This document shows positions 1 through 9,376 of a stretch of DNA of 64,000 nt, in pieces (position 1 is the first letter of the stretch; every line of letters begins with the position of its first letter). The position numbers were made by a program, and so were the translations under genes. This DNA is from JAVJUV01 sp040220415 (GTDB lineage Bacteria > Pseudomonadota > Alphaproteobacteria > Rhodobacterales > Rhodobacteraceae). The stretch spans positions 1 to 64,000 of the forward strand of contig JAVJUV010000092.1 in assembly GCA_040220415.1 (NCBI GenBank), in the 5' to 3' direction. The notes beneath the pieces were generated by a model. It searched no databases and was not told the origin of the DNA. It saw only the letters and a program-made list of their open reading frames with translations.

Positions 1-325
1 CGAAATCGTCGGTCAGATCGGGCGAGAGCAGTTCCTCGACGAGGCCGGCGGCGCGGTGGCCGATGGCGCGGCGGGCGTCCTTGCGGACGATGACGCCCTC
101 CTCGTTCGCGGTGACCGGCGCGGTCTGGCGGAGGGTCGCCAGCGCGACGCCCAGTTCGGCCGCCAGCGCTTTCAGTTCTTCCGGCGACGGGATCGAGATG
201 TCGCGTTCGACCTGGCTCATCCAGCCGACGGAACGGTCGAGACGCCCGGCCAGGTCGGCCAGCGTCAGGCCCCGCGCCTTTCTGAGCGCGCGGAGATCCC
301 GGCCCAGCGTCTTGCCAGCGATCAT
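1..325 (-). CDS. XRE-family transcriptional regulator (partial, runs off left edge)
   Basis: The first 108 residues of a DNA-binding regulator are visible; the C-terminal part lies beyond the left edge. The N-terminus (about residues 8-60) reads as a lambda-repressor-type helix-turn-helix, with the DLAGRLDRS turn and the SQVERDISIPS recognition helix. This fits the XRE subgroup that often carries a C-terminal cupin sensor, but no cupin can be seen here. The ATG at 325 is the only reasonable start. A perfect inverted repeat lies just upstream (359-381), a likely autoregulatory operator. The target genes and ligand cannot be inferred from the visible part. Confidence 0.75.
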   Translation of the reverse strand, partial: MIAGKTLGRDLRALRKARGLTLADLAGRLDRSVGWMSQVERDISIPSPEELKALAAELGVALATLRQTAPVTANEEGVIVRKDARRAIGHRAAGLVEELLSPDLTDDF

Positions 326-340
326 CGGCGCCTGCCCCCC

Positions 341-381
341 GTGAAAAACCTGCGCCGATTTTCACGGCCGATCCGTGAAAA
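341..381. promoter_or_regulatory. Candidate operator: TTTTCACGG-N5-CCGTGAAAA plus extra half-site
   Basis: Positions 359-367 (TTTTCACGG) and 373-381 (CCGTGAAAA) are a perfect 9-bp inverted repeat around 5 bp. A further GTGAAAA half-site lies at 341-347, so 341-365 is itself an imperfect repeat. The cluster lies 16-56 bp upstream of the XRE start codon, consistent with repressor autoregulation. Binding by that protein is inference. Confidence 0.55.
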
Positions 382-437
382 AGTCAACGGAATTTTCATG
401 CAGGCAAGGTTTGCCCGGAGGCCGGCGCGGCCGCGGA

Positions 438-665
438 TTACCGTTCGGCGTCGGGGTCGGGGTCGGCCTTGCCGACGCCCCGGAAGACCGCCCGGAACGG
501 CAGCGCCCAGAGGAAGCCGAGCACGATGTAGACGATGAGTTCCAGCCAGAAAGGCGGGCGGTCGAGCATGTTCACCACGCTCACCGCCGCCACGATGTAG
601 AGCGGCAGTCCGATGAGCAGGATCACGAGGGACCAGCGGCGGCGGGCTTTGTAGCTGAGGGCCAT
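438..665 (-). CDS. DUF2842 small membrane protein
   Basis: A 75-residue inner-membrane protein with two hydrophobic segments (about residues 12-33 and 41-60), a basic N-terminus (SYKARRR) and an acidic tail (DPDPDAE). Length and motifs (YKARRRWSL, NMLDRPP, LGFLWALPF) match the DUF2842 family of Rhodobacterales and relatives. The function of the family is unknown. It is divergent from the SulP transporter gene, with the two starts about 110 bp apart. The call rests on family resemblance from memory. Confidence 0.8.
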   Translation of the reverse strand: MALSYKARRRWSLVILLIGLPLYIVAAVSVVNMLDRPPFWLELIVYIVLGFLWALPFRAVFRGVGKADPDPDAER

Positions 666-774
666 GAGGCTGTTATGGGCCGTTGGGCGGAAGGGTCAAG
701 GACCGAAGGTCACATTGCCAGCGCGCCCGTCCTCTGATCTTTGGAAGGCGGAGCGATTCTGCACCGGTGATCCC

Positions 775-2040
775 ATGCGACAACCGAAGATCCTGACGAC
801 GCTCAGGACATATGACGCCAGTCAGTTCACCGCCGACCTGATGGCGGGGATCACTGTCGCGCTGGTGGCGCTTCCCCTGAGCCTGGCGATCGCCATCGCC
901 TCGGGGGCGGACCCGGCCACGGGGCTGGTGACGGCGGTTGTCGCGGGGTTCGTGATCTCGGCGCTTGGCGGCAGCCGGGTGCAGATCGGCGGGCCGACGG
1001 GCGCGTTCATCGTGGTGGTCTTCGGGGTGATCGCCGAGCATGGCTATGACGGGCTGGTGATGGCGACGTTCATGGCGGGGTTCATCCTCTTGCTGGCGGG
1101 ACAGTTCCGGGCGGGTAGGCTGATTTCCTATGTGCCCGAGGCGGTGGTCAACGGGTTCACCATCGGCATCGCGATCATCATCGCGACCAGCCAGATCAAG
1201 GATTTCCTGGGTCTGTCCACCGAGGGGCTGCCCGCCGATTTCCTGGAGAAGATCCCGGTGCTGTGGGAAGCGCGCGAGACGCTGAACCCGGCCGCGCTGG
1301 GGATCGCGCTGCTGGCGGTCGTGCTGATCGTCGGGTTCCGCCGCCTTGCCCCGCGCCTGCCGGGCCTGATCGTCGCGGTGGCGCTGGCCTCGGCACTGGT
1401 GGCGGTCGCGGGCCTGGAGGTCGATACCCTTCAGTCGCGCTTCGGCGACCTGCCGTCCACCCTGCCCTGGCCCGCGATGCCCGACCTGTCGTGGACGCGC
1501 TTCGTCGAATTGTTCCCCTCGGCCGTCATCATCGCCTTCCTGGCGGGGATCGAATCGCTGTTGTCGGCGATGGTGGCCGACCGGATGATCGGCGGCCAGC
1601 ACCGGCCCAACGCGGAACTGACGGCGCAGGGTGCGGCCAACATCGCCTCGGCGCTGTTCGGGGGCCTGCCCGCCACGGGGGCGATCGCGCGCACCGCGAC
1701 GAACGTCCGCGCGGGCGGCAAGACGCCGGTGGCCGGTATCGTCCATGCGCTGGTGATCCTGCTGATCATGATGCTGGCGGCCCCGGCGGCGGGATACCTG
1801 GCGTTGCCGGCGCTGGCGGCGCTGCTGATCATCACCGCCTGGAACATGAGCGAGCCGCACAAGTGGGCGGAATACGCCCGCGCGCGTCCGGGCGACCGGG
1901 TTCTTCTGGTGCTGACGCTGGTGCTGACGGTGCTGATCGACCTGACGGCGGCCATCGGGATCGGCGTCGCCGTCGGCCTGGCGCTGCGCCTGAGCCGGCG
2001 ATCCTCGGTGACGAGCGACTGGACGCCGCCGGAGCGCTAG
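775..2040 (+). CDS. SulP/SLC26-family anion transporter without STAS domain
   Basis: A 421-residue polytopic inner-membrane transporter. The N-terminal part carries the SulP signature region (DLMAGITVALVALPLSLAIA, followed by GGSRVQIGGPTGAF), and the middle carries the GIESLLSA and GGLPATGAIARTATN elements of the 7+7 inverted-repeat core. Known members move sulfate, bicarbonate or other anions. Typical bacterial SulP proteins have about 550 residues with a cytoplasmic STAS domain; this one ends right after the last membrane helix, so STAS is absent. The reading frame is open back to 664, but the ATG at 775 gives the normal N-terminus. The substrate is not determined. Confidence 0.85.
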   Translation: MRQPKILTTLRTYDASQFTADLMAGITVALVALPLSLAIAIASGADPATGLVTAVVAGFVISALGGSRVQIGGPTGAFIVVVFGVIAEHGYDGLVMATFMAGFILLLAGQFRAGRLISYVPEAVVNGFTIGIAIIIATSQIKDFLGLSTEGLPADFLEKIPVLWEARETLNPAALGIALLAVVLIVGFRRLAPRLPGLIVAVALASALVAVAGLEVDTLQSRFGDLPSTLPWPAMPDLSWTRFVELFPSAVIIAFLAGIESLLSAMVADRMIGGQHRPNAELTAQGAANIASALFGGLPATGAIARTATNVRAGGKTPVAGIVHALVILLIMMLAAPAAGYLALPALAALLIITAWNMSEPHKWAEYARARPGDRVLLVLTLVLTVLIDLTAAIGIGVAVGLALRLSRRSSVTSDWTPPER

Positions 2041-2052
2041 CTCCGGCCGCCC

Positions 2053-3348
<1,296 letters not shown>

Positions 3349-3423
3349 GTCAGATGTCTCCGTCCAAACCGGGCCGTCTATAGCCTTGCCGGACGCGGGG
3401 CGAAAGAGCGTTCTGAGGTGCGC

Positions 3424-3861
3424 CTAGTCGCCCCCACCATCTCCACCGACATCGCCGTCGAAATTGATCTCGACATGATCACCGCGAAACAGTCGGAACA
3501 GCGTCCATGCTGCAAAGAACCAGCCCGGAATAGCGATGGCGAGCCAGATGCGTATGAAGATATAGCCTTCGTCGCCGTAACTCAGCCGGGCCGCCTCGCC
3601 GAGCGCGAAATAGCACCCCACTGTCCAGAACGAGAGCCATACACTCAGAAAGACAATGGCCGCTATACGTCCGCCACGCGTCAGCTCCTTCGGGCCGTCC
3701 TCTGTGTCGTCCCGCGCGTTGGAATGAACCAGCGTTGGCTTTGAGCCAGGCTTCGGCGACGCCTCCTCGAAGCTCTGCCCGTAATAGACCTTCTTCCGCG
3801 GATAACGGAGCATCAAGTACACGCCCACAACGAACAGAACAAAGAGCAGAAACTCGCCCAT
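3424..3861 (-). CDS. Hypothetical membrane protein, AT-richer than neighbours
   Basis: A 145-residue protein with one N-terminal membrane segment (about 3-19), a polar stretch of about 45 residues, then two hydrophobic segments (about 66-88 and 102-123) and an acidic, glycine-rich C-terminus (NFDGDVGGDGGGD). I do not recognise the family. Its base composition and codon use look less GC-biased than the flanking purA and glpX genes, which suggests acquisition from elsewhere or weak selection. The 285 bp between this start and the methyltransferase gene hold no supported gene. Confidence 0.6.
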   Translation of the reverse strand: MGEFLLFVLFVVGVYLMLRYPRKKVYYGQSFEEASPKPGSKPTLVHSNARDDTEDGPKELTRGGRIAAIVFLSVWLSFWTVGCYFALGEAARLSYGDEGYIFIRIWLAIAIPGWFFAAWTLFRLFRGDHVEINFDGDVGGDGGGD

Positions 3862-4146
3862 ATCGATCCTCTTGGCCCCAATGAAACTCTACAGGAAAAA
3901 TCGTGCCGAGGTAATCAAGCCGATGCGAAAAACAGGATCTCCATGCGATTCCGCCACAGGTCGCGCGTCTGTCCCTGCCGCGTTCGGGCGTGAGTTTGTC
4001 TTGGCAGGGAGACGGGATGCTTCGTAAGGTGCCCGCATCATTTCAGCTATCCAAGGCCATTGAACCGATGCTGCAGTCATTCTCGTATCTCGCGGCGCTC
4101 AATATTCGCTTGTGAACAGGAGCAAACAGTCGGAACCTCGCCACAA

Positions 4147-5004
4147 ATGAAGAGCAACCGACTTGATACGCGTTCCATTGGCCTTGATGTCGGACTGTCC
4201 TTCTCGAAATGGCTGACCGGCAAGGAGAACTTGCATTACGGTGACTGGACCGGGCTTGAGGTGACTGCGGCCAATGTCGGCCCCGCGCAAGAGGCCTTTA
4301 CCGACCGGCTGCTGGCCTTCCTGCCCGATGCGCCCTGTCGCATCCTGGATATCGGCGGCGGTGCCGGAGAAACCGCGCACAAGCTCATCTCAATGGGGCA
4401 TGAGGTCGAGATCGTGATCCCCTCGGCCTTCCTTGCCGGGCGTTGCAGGGCAAACGCCCCCGAGGCCACGGTACATGAAATGCGCTTCGAGGAGTTCTCG
4501 GGAGAGGCGCGGTTCGACGTCTGCCTGTTCTCCGAAAGCTTCCAGTACATCCCCCTGCACGTCGGACTGGGCAAGGCACTTGCCCTGCTTGCGCCGGGCG
4601 GACGGATCGTGCTGGCAGATTGCTTCAGGAGCGAAACCCACAGAAATGGCTCCAAGGGCGCCACTGTCGGTGGTGGCCATCGGATTTCGGCGTTTCGCAG
4701 AACTGTCGCCGAACTGGACCTTGAGGTTCTGGGTGAGATGGACATCACCGAGGCGGTCGCACCTTCGGTTGATCTGGAACAGGGGCTTTACAACATCATC
4801 GGCCATGCCGTCAGCCGCGTGGACGAGGAGTTGCAGGACAAGCGCCCCGTGGCACGCTGGGCCCTGAACCGGCTGGTCCGCACGGTCCTGAACGCCCGCA
4901 AGCGCGCGCGCCTTCACCAGCGCCTGATGGAGCAGACCCGCAACCGTGAGGTCTTTGCCGAGCACAACATCTATCTGATGATGGGGCTGCGTCCGAAGGC
5001 CTAG
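4147..5004 (+). CDS. Class I SAM-dependent methyltransferase
   Basis: A 285-residue Rossmann-fold methyltransferase. Motif I is ILDIGGGAGETAHKL, and a hydrophobic post-I strand with VEIVIPS follows. FDVCLFSESFQYI fits motif IV, and ALALLAPGGRIVLADCFR gives the usual motif V/VI with the LxPGG turn. The layout suits small-molecule or glycan-type methyltransferases, but nothing visible fixes the substrate. The reading frame is open back to 4060, yet the natural start is the ATG at 4147. Composition is less GC-rich than glpX downstream. No partner genes adjoin it: the upstream neighbour is on the opposite strand, and 247 bp separate it from glpX. Confidence 0.75.
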   Translation: MKSNRLDTRSIGLDVGLSFSKWLTGKENLHYGDWTGLEVTAANVGPAQEAFTDRLLAFLPDAPCRILDIGGGAGETAHKLISMGHEVEIVIPSAFLAGRCRANAPEATVHEMRFEEFSGEARFDVCLFSESFQYIPLHVGLGKALALLAPGGRIVLADCFRSETHRNGSKGATVGGGHRISAFRRTVAELDLEVLGEMDITEAVAPSVDLEQGLYNIIGHAVSRVDEELQDKRPVARWALNRLVRTVLNARKRARLHQRLMEQTRNREVFAEHNIYLMMGLRPKA

Positions 5005-5251
5005 CGCGCAAGACCTGACCGGTTCTTCGCTGTTTGGCTCCGGGTCGCGCATCCAAAGCCGCCTTGGTCACGAATTCATCTCCACGGCGGTCATCCGTCG
5101 AATTGCACGGCGTCGCACCTGTCAGGCGACCTTCGCTCTTCATGCACGTTGCGCCAAATCCCACTCTTGTCGCTAACATTGCCGCGCCGCCTTGTTCGCG
5201 GCAGGGACCGGGGCTAGGAGGACGTGAAACCGTTTTCAAGGAGCCACGTTC

Positions 5252-6217
5252 ATGGCCGACGCGCCTGAGTTCTACGATCGCATGCTGTCCCTGGGCCTGG
5301 CCCGTGTCAGCGAAGCAGCCGCCCTTGCATCCGCCCGCCTGATCGGGCGCGGCGACGAGAAGGCCGCCGACCAGGCCGCCGTCGACGCGATGCGCAGACA
5401 GCTGAACCAGTTGGAGATCAAGGGCGTCGTCGTCATCGGCGAGGGCGAGCGGGACGAGGCTCCGATGCTGTACATCGGCGAGCAGGTCGGCACCGGCGAA
5501 GGCCCCGAGGTGGACATCGCGCTGGACCCGCTGGAAGGCACCACGCTGACCGCCAAGGACATGCCGAACGCGCTGGCCGTCATCGCGATGGGACCGAGGG
5601 GCAGCATGCTGCATGCGCCGGACACCTACATGGACAAGCTGGCGATCGGTCCGGGTTTCCGTCCCGGTGTCGTGACCATGGACATGAGCCCCGCCGAACG
5701 CGTGAACGCGCTGGCCTCGGCCAAGGGATGCTCGACCCAGGACATCACCGTCTGCGTGCTGGAGCGTCCGCGCCACGAGGACATGATCGCCGAGATCCGC
5801 ACCACTGGCGCCGCGATCCGGCTGATCACGGACGGCGACGTGGCCGGCGTGATCCACTGCGCCGAGCCGACGACGGGCATCGACATGTACATGGGATCGG
5901 GCGGGGCGCCCGAGGGCGTGCTGGCCGCCGCCGCGCTGAAGTGCATGGGCGGGCAGATGTTCGGCCGGCTGGTCTTCCGCAACGACGACGAAAGGGCCCG
6001 CGCCAAGAAGGCCGGCATCACCAACCTGGACCGGGTCTATACCCGCGACGACATGGTGACGCGCGACGTGATCTTCGCGGCGACCGGCGTGACGGATGGC
6101 TCGATCCTGCCCGGCATCAAGCGCGAACCGGGCTTCCTGACCGCCGAGACCATCCTGATGCGCTCGAAGACCGGATCGGTGCGGCGCATGACCTATCGCA
6201 ACCCCGTCGGGAAATGA
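5252..6217 (+). CDS. glpX: Class II fructose-1,6-bisphosphatase (GlpX)
   Basis: A 321-residue cytoplasmic Mg/Mn-dependent phosphatase that makes fructose 6-phosphate in gluconeogenesis. Family motifs are clear: GEGERDEAPML (metal-binding), DIALDPLEGTTLTAK (the DPLEGT lithium-sensitive phosphatase signature) and GSGGAPEGVLAAAALKC near the C-terminal third. Length is normal. An AGGAGC-like Shine-Dalgarno precedes the ATG. Its TGA overlaps the ATG of the next gene (6214), so the two are translationally coupled. From memory, glpX in this bacterial group is usually preceded by homoserine dehydrogenase (hom); here that position is taken by the methyltransferase gene. Confidence 0.96.
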   Translation: MADAPEFYDRMLSLGLARVSEAAALASARLIGRGDEKAADQAAVDAMRRQLNQLEIKGVVVIGEGERDEAPMLYIGEQVGTGEGPEVDIALDPLEGTTLTAKDMPNALAVIAMGPRGSMLHAPDTYMDKLAIGPGFRPGVVTMDMSPAERVNALASAKGCSTQDITVCVLERPRHEDMIAEIRTTGAAIRLITDGDVAGVIHCAEPTTGIDMYMGSGGAPEGVLAAAALKCMGGQMFGRLVFRNDDERARAKKAGITNLDRVYTRDDMVTRDVIFAATGVTDGSILPGIKREPGFLTAETILMRSKTGSVRRMTYRNPVGK

Positions 6218-6777
6218 CCGGCCGGACCGGGCTGCTTCTGATCGATTTCCAGACCGGGTTCGACGCGCCCGGACTGGGCGCGCGGAACAATCCGGGCGCC
6301 GAGGCGGCGGCGGGACGGCTTCTGGCCCATGCCCGCGCGGCGGACCGGCCCGTCTTTCATGTGCGGCACCTGTCGCTCGAGTCCGGCTCGCCCCTGACGG
6401 CGGCGCGGGGCGGGATCGATTTCAAGCCCGAGGTCGCGCCCCTGCCCGGCGAGCCGGTCTTCGAGAAATCCGTCAATTCGGCCTTCATCGGCACCGACCT
6501 CGAAGCGCGGCTGCGGGCCGAGGGCGTGACCCGGCTGGTGATCGCCGGGCTGACCACGCCGCATTGCGTGTCGACCAGCGCGCGGATGGCGGCGAACCTG
6601 GGGTTCGCGGTGACGCTGGCCCATGACGCCTGTGCCGCCTTCGCGATCAACGCCGACATGTCCTGGCTGCCGGGGGCGGAACCGATGGACGCCGAGACGG
6701 CGCATCGAACGGCGCTGGGGCATCTGCACGGCGAATTCGCCGAGGTGGCCCCGGTGGCCGACATCATCGGGGCCTAG
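6214..6777 (+). CDS. Isochorismatase-family cysteine hydrolase
   Basis: A 187-residue hydrolase of the isochorismatase/nicotinamidase superfamily. The expected triad elements appear in order: LLLIDFQTGF (Asp), FEKSVNSAF (Lys) and GLTTPHCVSTSARMA (nucleophilic Cys in the usual VxxTA-type helix). Members cleave amides such as nicotinamide, carbamates or ureido acids, or isochorismate; the substrate here is unknown. It starts inside the glpX stop codon (ATGA overlap), so it is likely co-translated with glpX, although no metabolic link between them is obvious. Confidence 0.85.
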   Translation: MTGRTGLLLIDFQTGFDAPGLGARNNPGAEAAAGRLLAHARAADRPVFHVRHLSLESGSPLTAARGGIDFKPEVAPLPGEPVFEKSVNSAFIGTDLEARLRAEGVTRLVIAGLTTPHCVSTSARMAANLGFAVTLAHDACAAFAINADMSWLPGAEPMDAETAHRTALGHLHGEFAEVAPVADIIGA

Positions 6778-6854
6778 GCGCGGCTTTCCAAGCCCGCGCG
6801 GCTTGGCTACGGTGGGCGCGCAGCAGTTCAACGATAGAAAAGATCGCGGGTTTC

Positions 6855-8621
6855 GTGACCGACAATTCGACGACGCAGGCTTTCCTTGGGGTGTCTTCCT
6901 CGCTGACCGGGCGGCGCTGGGTCGGGCCGGACGCGGGCGCGGTGCGGCTGGCCGAGGCGATGGAGCAGGTCACGGGCCTGCCGGACGCGCTGTGCCGTAT
7001 CCTTGTCGCGCGCGGCGTGCCGCCCGAGGAGGCCGAGCGCTACCTGGCGCCTGCCCTGCGCGACCTCTTGCCCGACCCGATGGGGCTGCGCGACATGGAA
7101 CCCGCCGCCGAGCGCCTGATCCGCGCGGTCGAGCGCGGCGAGCGGGTGGCGGTCTTCGCCGATTACGACGTGGACGGCGGCGCCTCGGCGGCCCTGGTCC
7201 TGGACTGGCTGCGCCGGCAGGGGCGCGACGCGACGCTGTACGTCCCCGACCGGATCGACGAGGGCTATGGCCCGAACCCGCCGGCGATGCGCGAGCTGGC
7301 CGCCGCCCATGACCTGATCGTCTGCGTCGACTGCGGCACGCTGTCGTTCGAGGCGATCGCGGCGGCAAAAGGCGCGGACGTGGTGATCCTGGACCATCAC
7401 CTGGGGGCCGAGACGCTGCCCGACGCGCTGGCGGTGGTGAACCCGAACCGGCAGGACGAAACCGGCGACCTGGGGCATCTGTGCGCCGCGGCGGTTGTCT
7501 TCCTGGTGCTGGTCGAGGCGAACCGGCGGCTGAAGGCGAAGGGCCGCGCGGGGCCGGACCTGATGGCGATGCTGGATCTGGTGGCGCTGGCGACGGTGGC
7601 GGACGTCGCCCCCCTTGTCGGCGTGAACCGCGCGCTGGTGCGTCAGGGGCTGAAGATCATGGCCGCGCGGCGGCGTCCCGGGCTGGCGGCGCTGGCCGAC
7701 GTCGCAGGGCTGAACGCGCCGCCCTCGGCCTATTCGCTGGGCTTCGTGCTGGGACCCCGGGTGAACGCGGGCGGGCGCGTGGGGCGCGCCGATCTTGGCG
7801 CGCGCTGCCTGTCGTCGCTGGACGCCGACGAGGCCCGCGCCATGGCCGAGCGGCTGGACCAGCTGAACACCGAACGCCGCGAGATCGAGAACATTGTGCG
7901 CGATGCCGCCTTGGCGCAGGCCGAAGAGCGCGGGCTGGACGGCCCGCTGGTCTGGGCGGCGGGCGAGGGCTGGCATCCGGGCGTGGTGGGGATCGTGGCG
8001 GCGCGGCTGAAGGAATCCACCGGGCGGCCCGCCGTGGTGATCGGGCTGGAGGGCGCCGAGGGCAAGGGCTCGGGCCGGTCTGTCCGGGGCGTGGACCTGG
8101 GCCACGCGGTGCAGAAGATCGCCGCCGAGGGTCTGCTGATCAAGGGCGGCGGGCACCGGATGGCGGCGGGCCTGACGGTGGCGCGGGACCGGATCGAGGC
8201 CGCGATGGAGCGCTTGGGCGAGTTGCTGGCCAAGGAAGGCGCGGGCGCGGGCGGGCCGCGCGACCACCGGATCGACGCGGTGCTGATGCCGGGGGCCGCG
8301 ACGGTGGAGCTGATCGGGCAGATCGAGGCGGCGGGCCCTTTCGGGCAGAGCGCCCCTGCCCCGCGCTTCGCCTTTCCCGACACGGCGATCCTGCACACGC
8401 GCCAGGTCGGCAGCGGGCATTTGAAACTGACCTTCGGCGACGGCCTGGGCGCGCGGCTGGACGCCATCGCCTTCGGCGCGTTCGACGGCCCGCTGGGGCC
8501 GGAACTGGCCGGGCATCGGGGGCGGCGCTTTCACCTTGCGGGGCGGCTGGAAATCAACCACTGGGGCGGGCGCCAGACGGTTCAGCTGCGCCTGGACGAC
8601 GCCGCGCCGGCCTCGGAATGA
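6855..8621 (+). CDS. recJ: Single-stranded-DNA-specific exonuclease RecJ
   Basis: A 588-residue 5'-3' single-strand exonuclease used in recombination and mismatch or base-excision repair. The DHH-superfamily catalytic motifs are present: FADYDVDGGASAA (motif I with Asp ligands), IVCVDCGT (motif II) and VVILDHHLG (DHH, motif III). LGPRVNAGGRVG and the DHHA1 region with GEGWHPGVVGIVA and GKGSGRSVRG follow. The C-terminal OB-fold region closes the protein. Start is GTG 6855; the frame is confined by upstream stops. It lies 77 bp after the isochorismatase gene and is followed by a hairpin and tRNA-Glu. Confidence 0.95.
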   Translation: MTDNSTTQAFLGVSSSLTGRRWVGPDAGAVRLAEAMEQVTGLPDALCRILVARGVPPEEAERYLAPALRDLLPDPMGLRDMEPAAERLIRAVERGERVAVFADYDVDGGASAALVLDWLRRQGRDATLYVPDRIDEGYGPNPPAMRELAAAHDLIVCVDCGTLSFEAIAAAKGADVVILDHHLGAETLPDALAVVNPNRQDETGDLGHLCAAAVVFLVLVEANRRLKAKGRAGPDLMAMLDLVALATVADVAPLVGVNRALVRQGLKIMAARRRPGLAALADVAGLNAPPSAYSLGFVLGPRVNAGGRVGRADLGARCLSSLDADEARAMAERLDQLNTERREIENIVRDAALAQAEERGLDGPLVWAAGEGWHPGVVGIVAARLKESTGRPAVVIGLEGAEGKGSGRSVRGVDLGHAVQKIAAEGLLIKGGGHRMAAGLTVARDRIEAAMERLGELLAKEGAGAGGPRDHRIDAVLMPGAATVELIGQIEAAGPFGQSAPAPRFAFPDTAILHTRQVGSGHLKLTFGDGLGARLDAIAFGAFDGPLGPELAGHRGRRFHLAGRLEINHWGGRQTVQLRLDDAAPASE

Positions 8622-8635
8622 GGCCTGAAAAAAGT

Positions 8636-8671
8636 GGCAAGAATCCTCTTGCCCTTGGCCGGGCTTTTCCC
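8636..8671 (+). terminator. Probable terminator after recJ
   Basis: GGCAAGA (8636-8642) pairs with TCTTGCC (8647-8653) around a 4-nt loop. A second short GCCC/GGGC stem overlapping it is followed by a TTTTCC run near 8666. This sits 14 bp past the recJ stop and before tRNA-Glu, so it plausibly ends the glpX-recJ transcript. Confidence 0.45.
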
Positions 8672-8692
8672 TAATTAGCCCCCCACGGCGCT

Positions 8693-8767
8693 GGCCCGTT
8701 CGTCTATCGGTTAGGACGCCAGGTTTTCAACCTGGAAAGAGGGGTTCGATTCCCCTACGGGCTGCCA
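8693..8767 (+). tRNA. tRNA-Glu (anticodon TTC)
   Basis: A 75-nt cloverleaf with encoded CCA end. The acceptor arm GGCCCGT pairs with ACGGGCT (with a G-U at the end pair). The anticodon stem CCAGG/CCTGG encloses the loop TTTTCAA, giving anticodon TTC. The T arm is GGGG-TTCGATT-CCCC. This is the standard alphaproteobacterial tRNA-Glu. Confidence 0.97.
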
Positions 8768-9049
8768 GTTTTCTCGCAACATATTGTTTTAATGGGTTTT
8801 CTTGGCGATCGCCCAGATCAATACCTGCGATGTCGTTGCCGATCAGGTCATCCCGACCACGCGTTCGTCCATCTAGGGTTCTTGGCTGGCTACGCGAAAC
8901 CAACCGGCCTTGCCGCCCGAGTGCATGCCCGCCCGGTGAGCTCGGTCATCCAGATCGGCAAAGCCGGATTGGCGGCTGGGGTGAAACCTCCGGCGAGGTT
9001 AAAGGTCCCAACGCTTGACTGTTCGGCATATGCAAGATGTTTTGTTTTC

Positions 9050-9367
9050 ATGCGAAAGCGAAAATCAAAATCAGTCGCTCTCTTGATCATAGGCACAAGC
9101 CTATTCGCACATCCCGGCATAGCGGATACCTGGGGTGCCGTGGACTGCCAGATCATCGTCGATTTCATCGAGCGCCACAAAGTTAGAGAGACAGAACTTC
9201 ACACCGACCGAATGACGTTGGAGCGCTCGCTGCGCGGGACCGATTATGAAGCGTTCAGGCGGATCGAAGACGCGCTGAGCGAACGGAATCAAGCGGAGGG
9301 CTATTGGTTTTTCGCCGACGACAGCCTTTTCCTGACGCTTATGAGCGAACGTTGTAACTGGCCGTAA
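9050..9367 (+). CDS. Small secreted/periplasmic hypothetical protein
   Basis: A 105-residue protein with a Sec signal: basic RKRKSKS, a hydrophobic stretch to about residue 22 and an Ala-Asp junction near residues 25-26. The mature part is about 80 residues with two cysteines (in AVDCQII and SERCNWP near the C-terminus) that could form a disulfide. The middle is charged and helical. I do not recognise the family. The frame is open from 8792, but the upstream codons look non-coding and the signal peptide places the start at 9050. Its composition is clearly AT-richer than the neighbouring recJ and ABC genes, and it sits just downstream of a tRNA, as acquired genes often do. Confidence 0.6.
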   Translation: MRKRKSKSVALLIIGTSLFAHPGIADTWGAVDCQIIVDFIERHKVRETELHTDRMTLERSLRGTDYEAFRRIEDALSERNQAEGYWFFADDSLFLTLMSERCNWP

Positions 9368-9376
9368 AGCCCCCCC

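Noticed and set aside
3889..4080. 63-residue leftward frame in the gap before the methyltransferase gene
   Set aside because: No ribosome site, no domain or signal, and composition looks like intergenic DNA.
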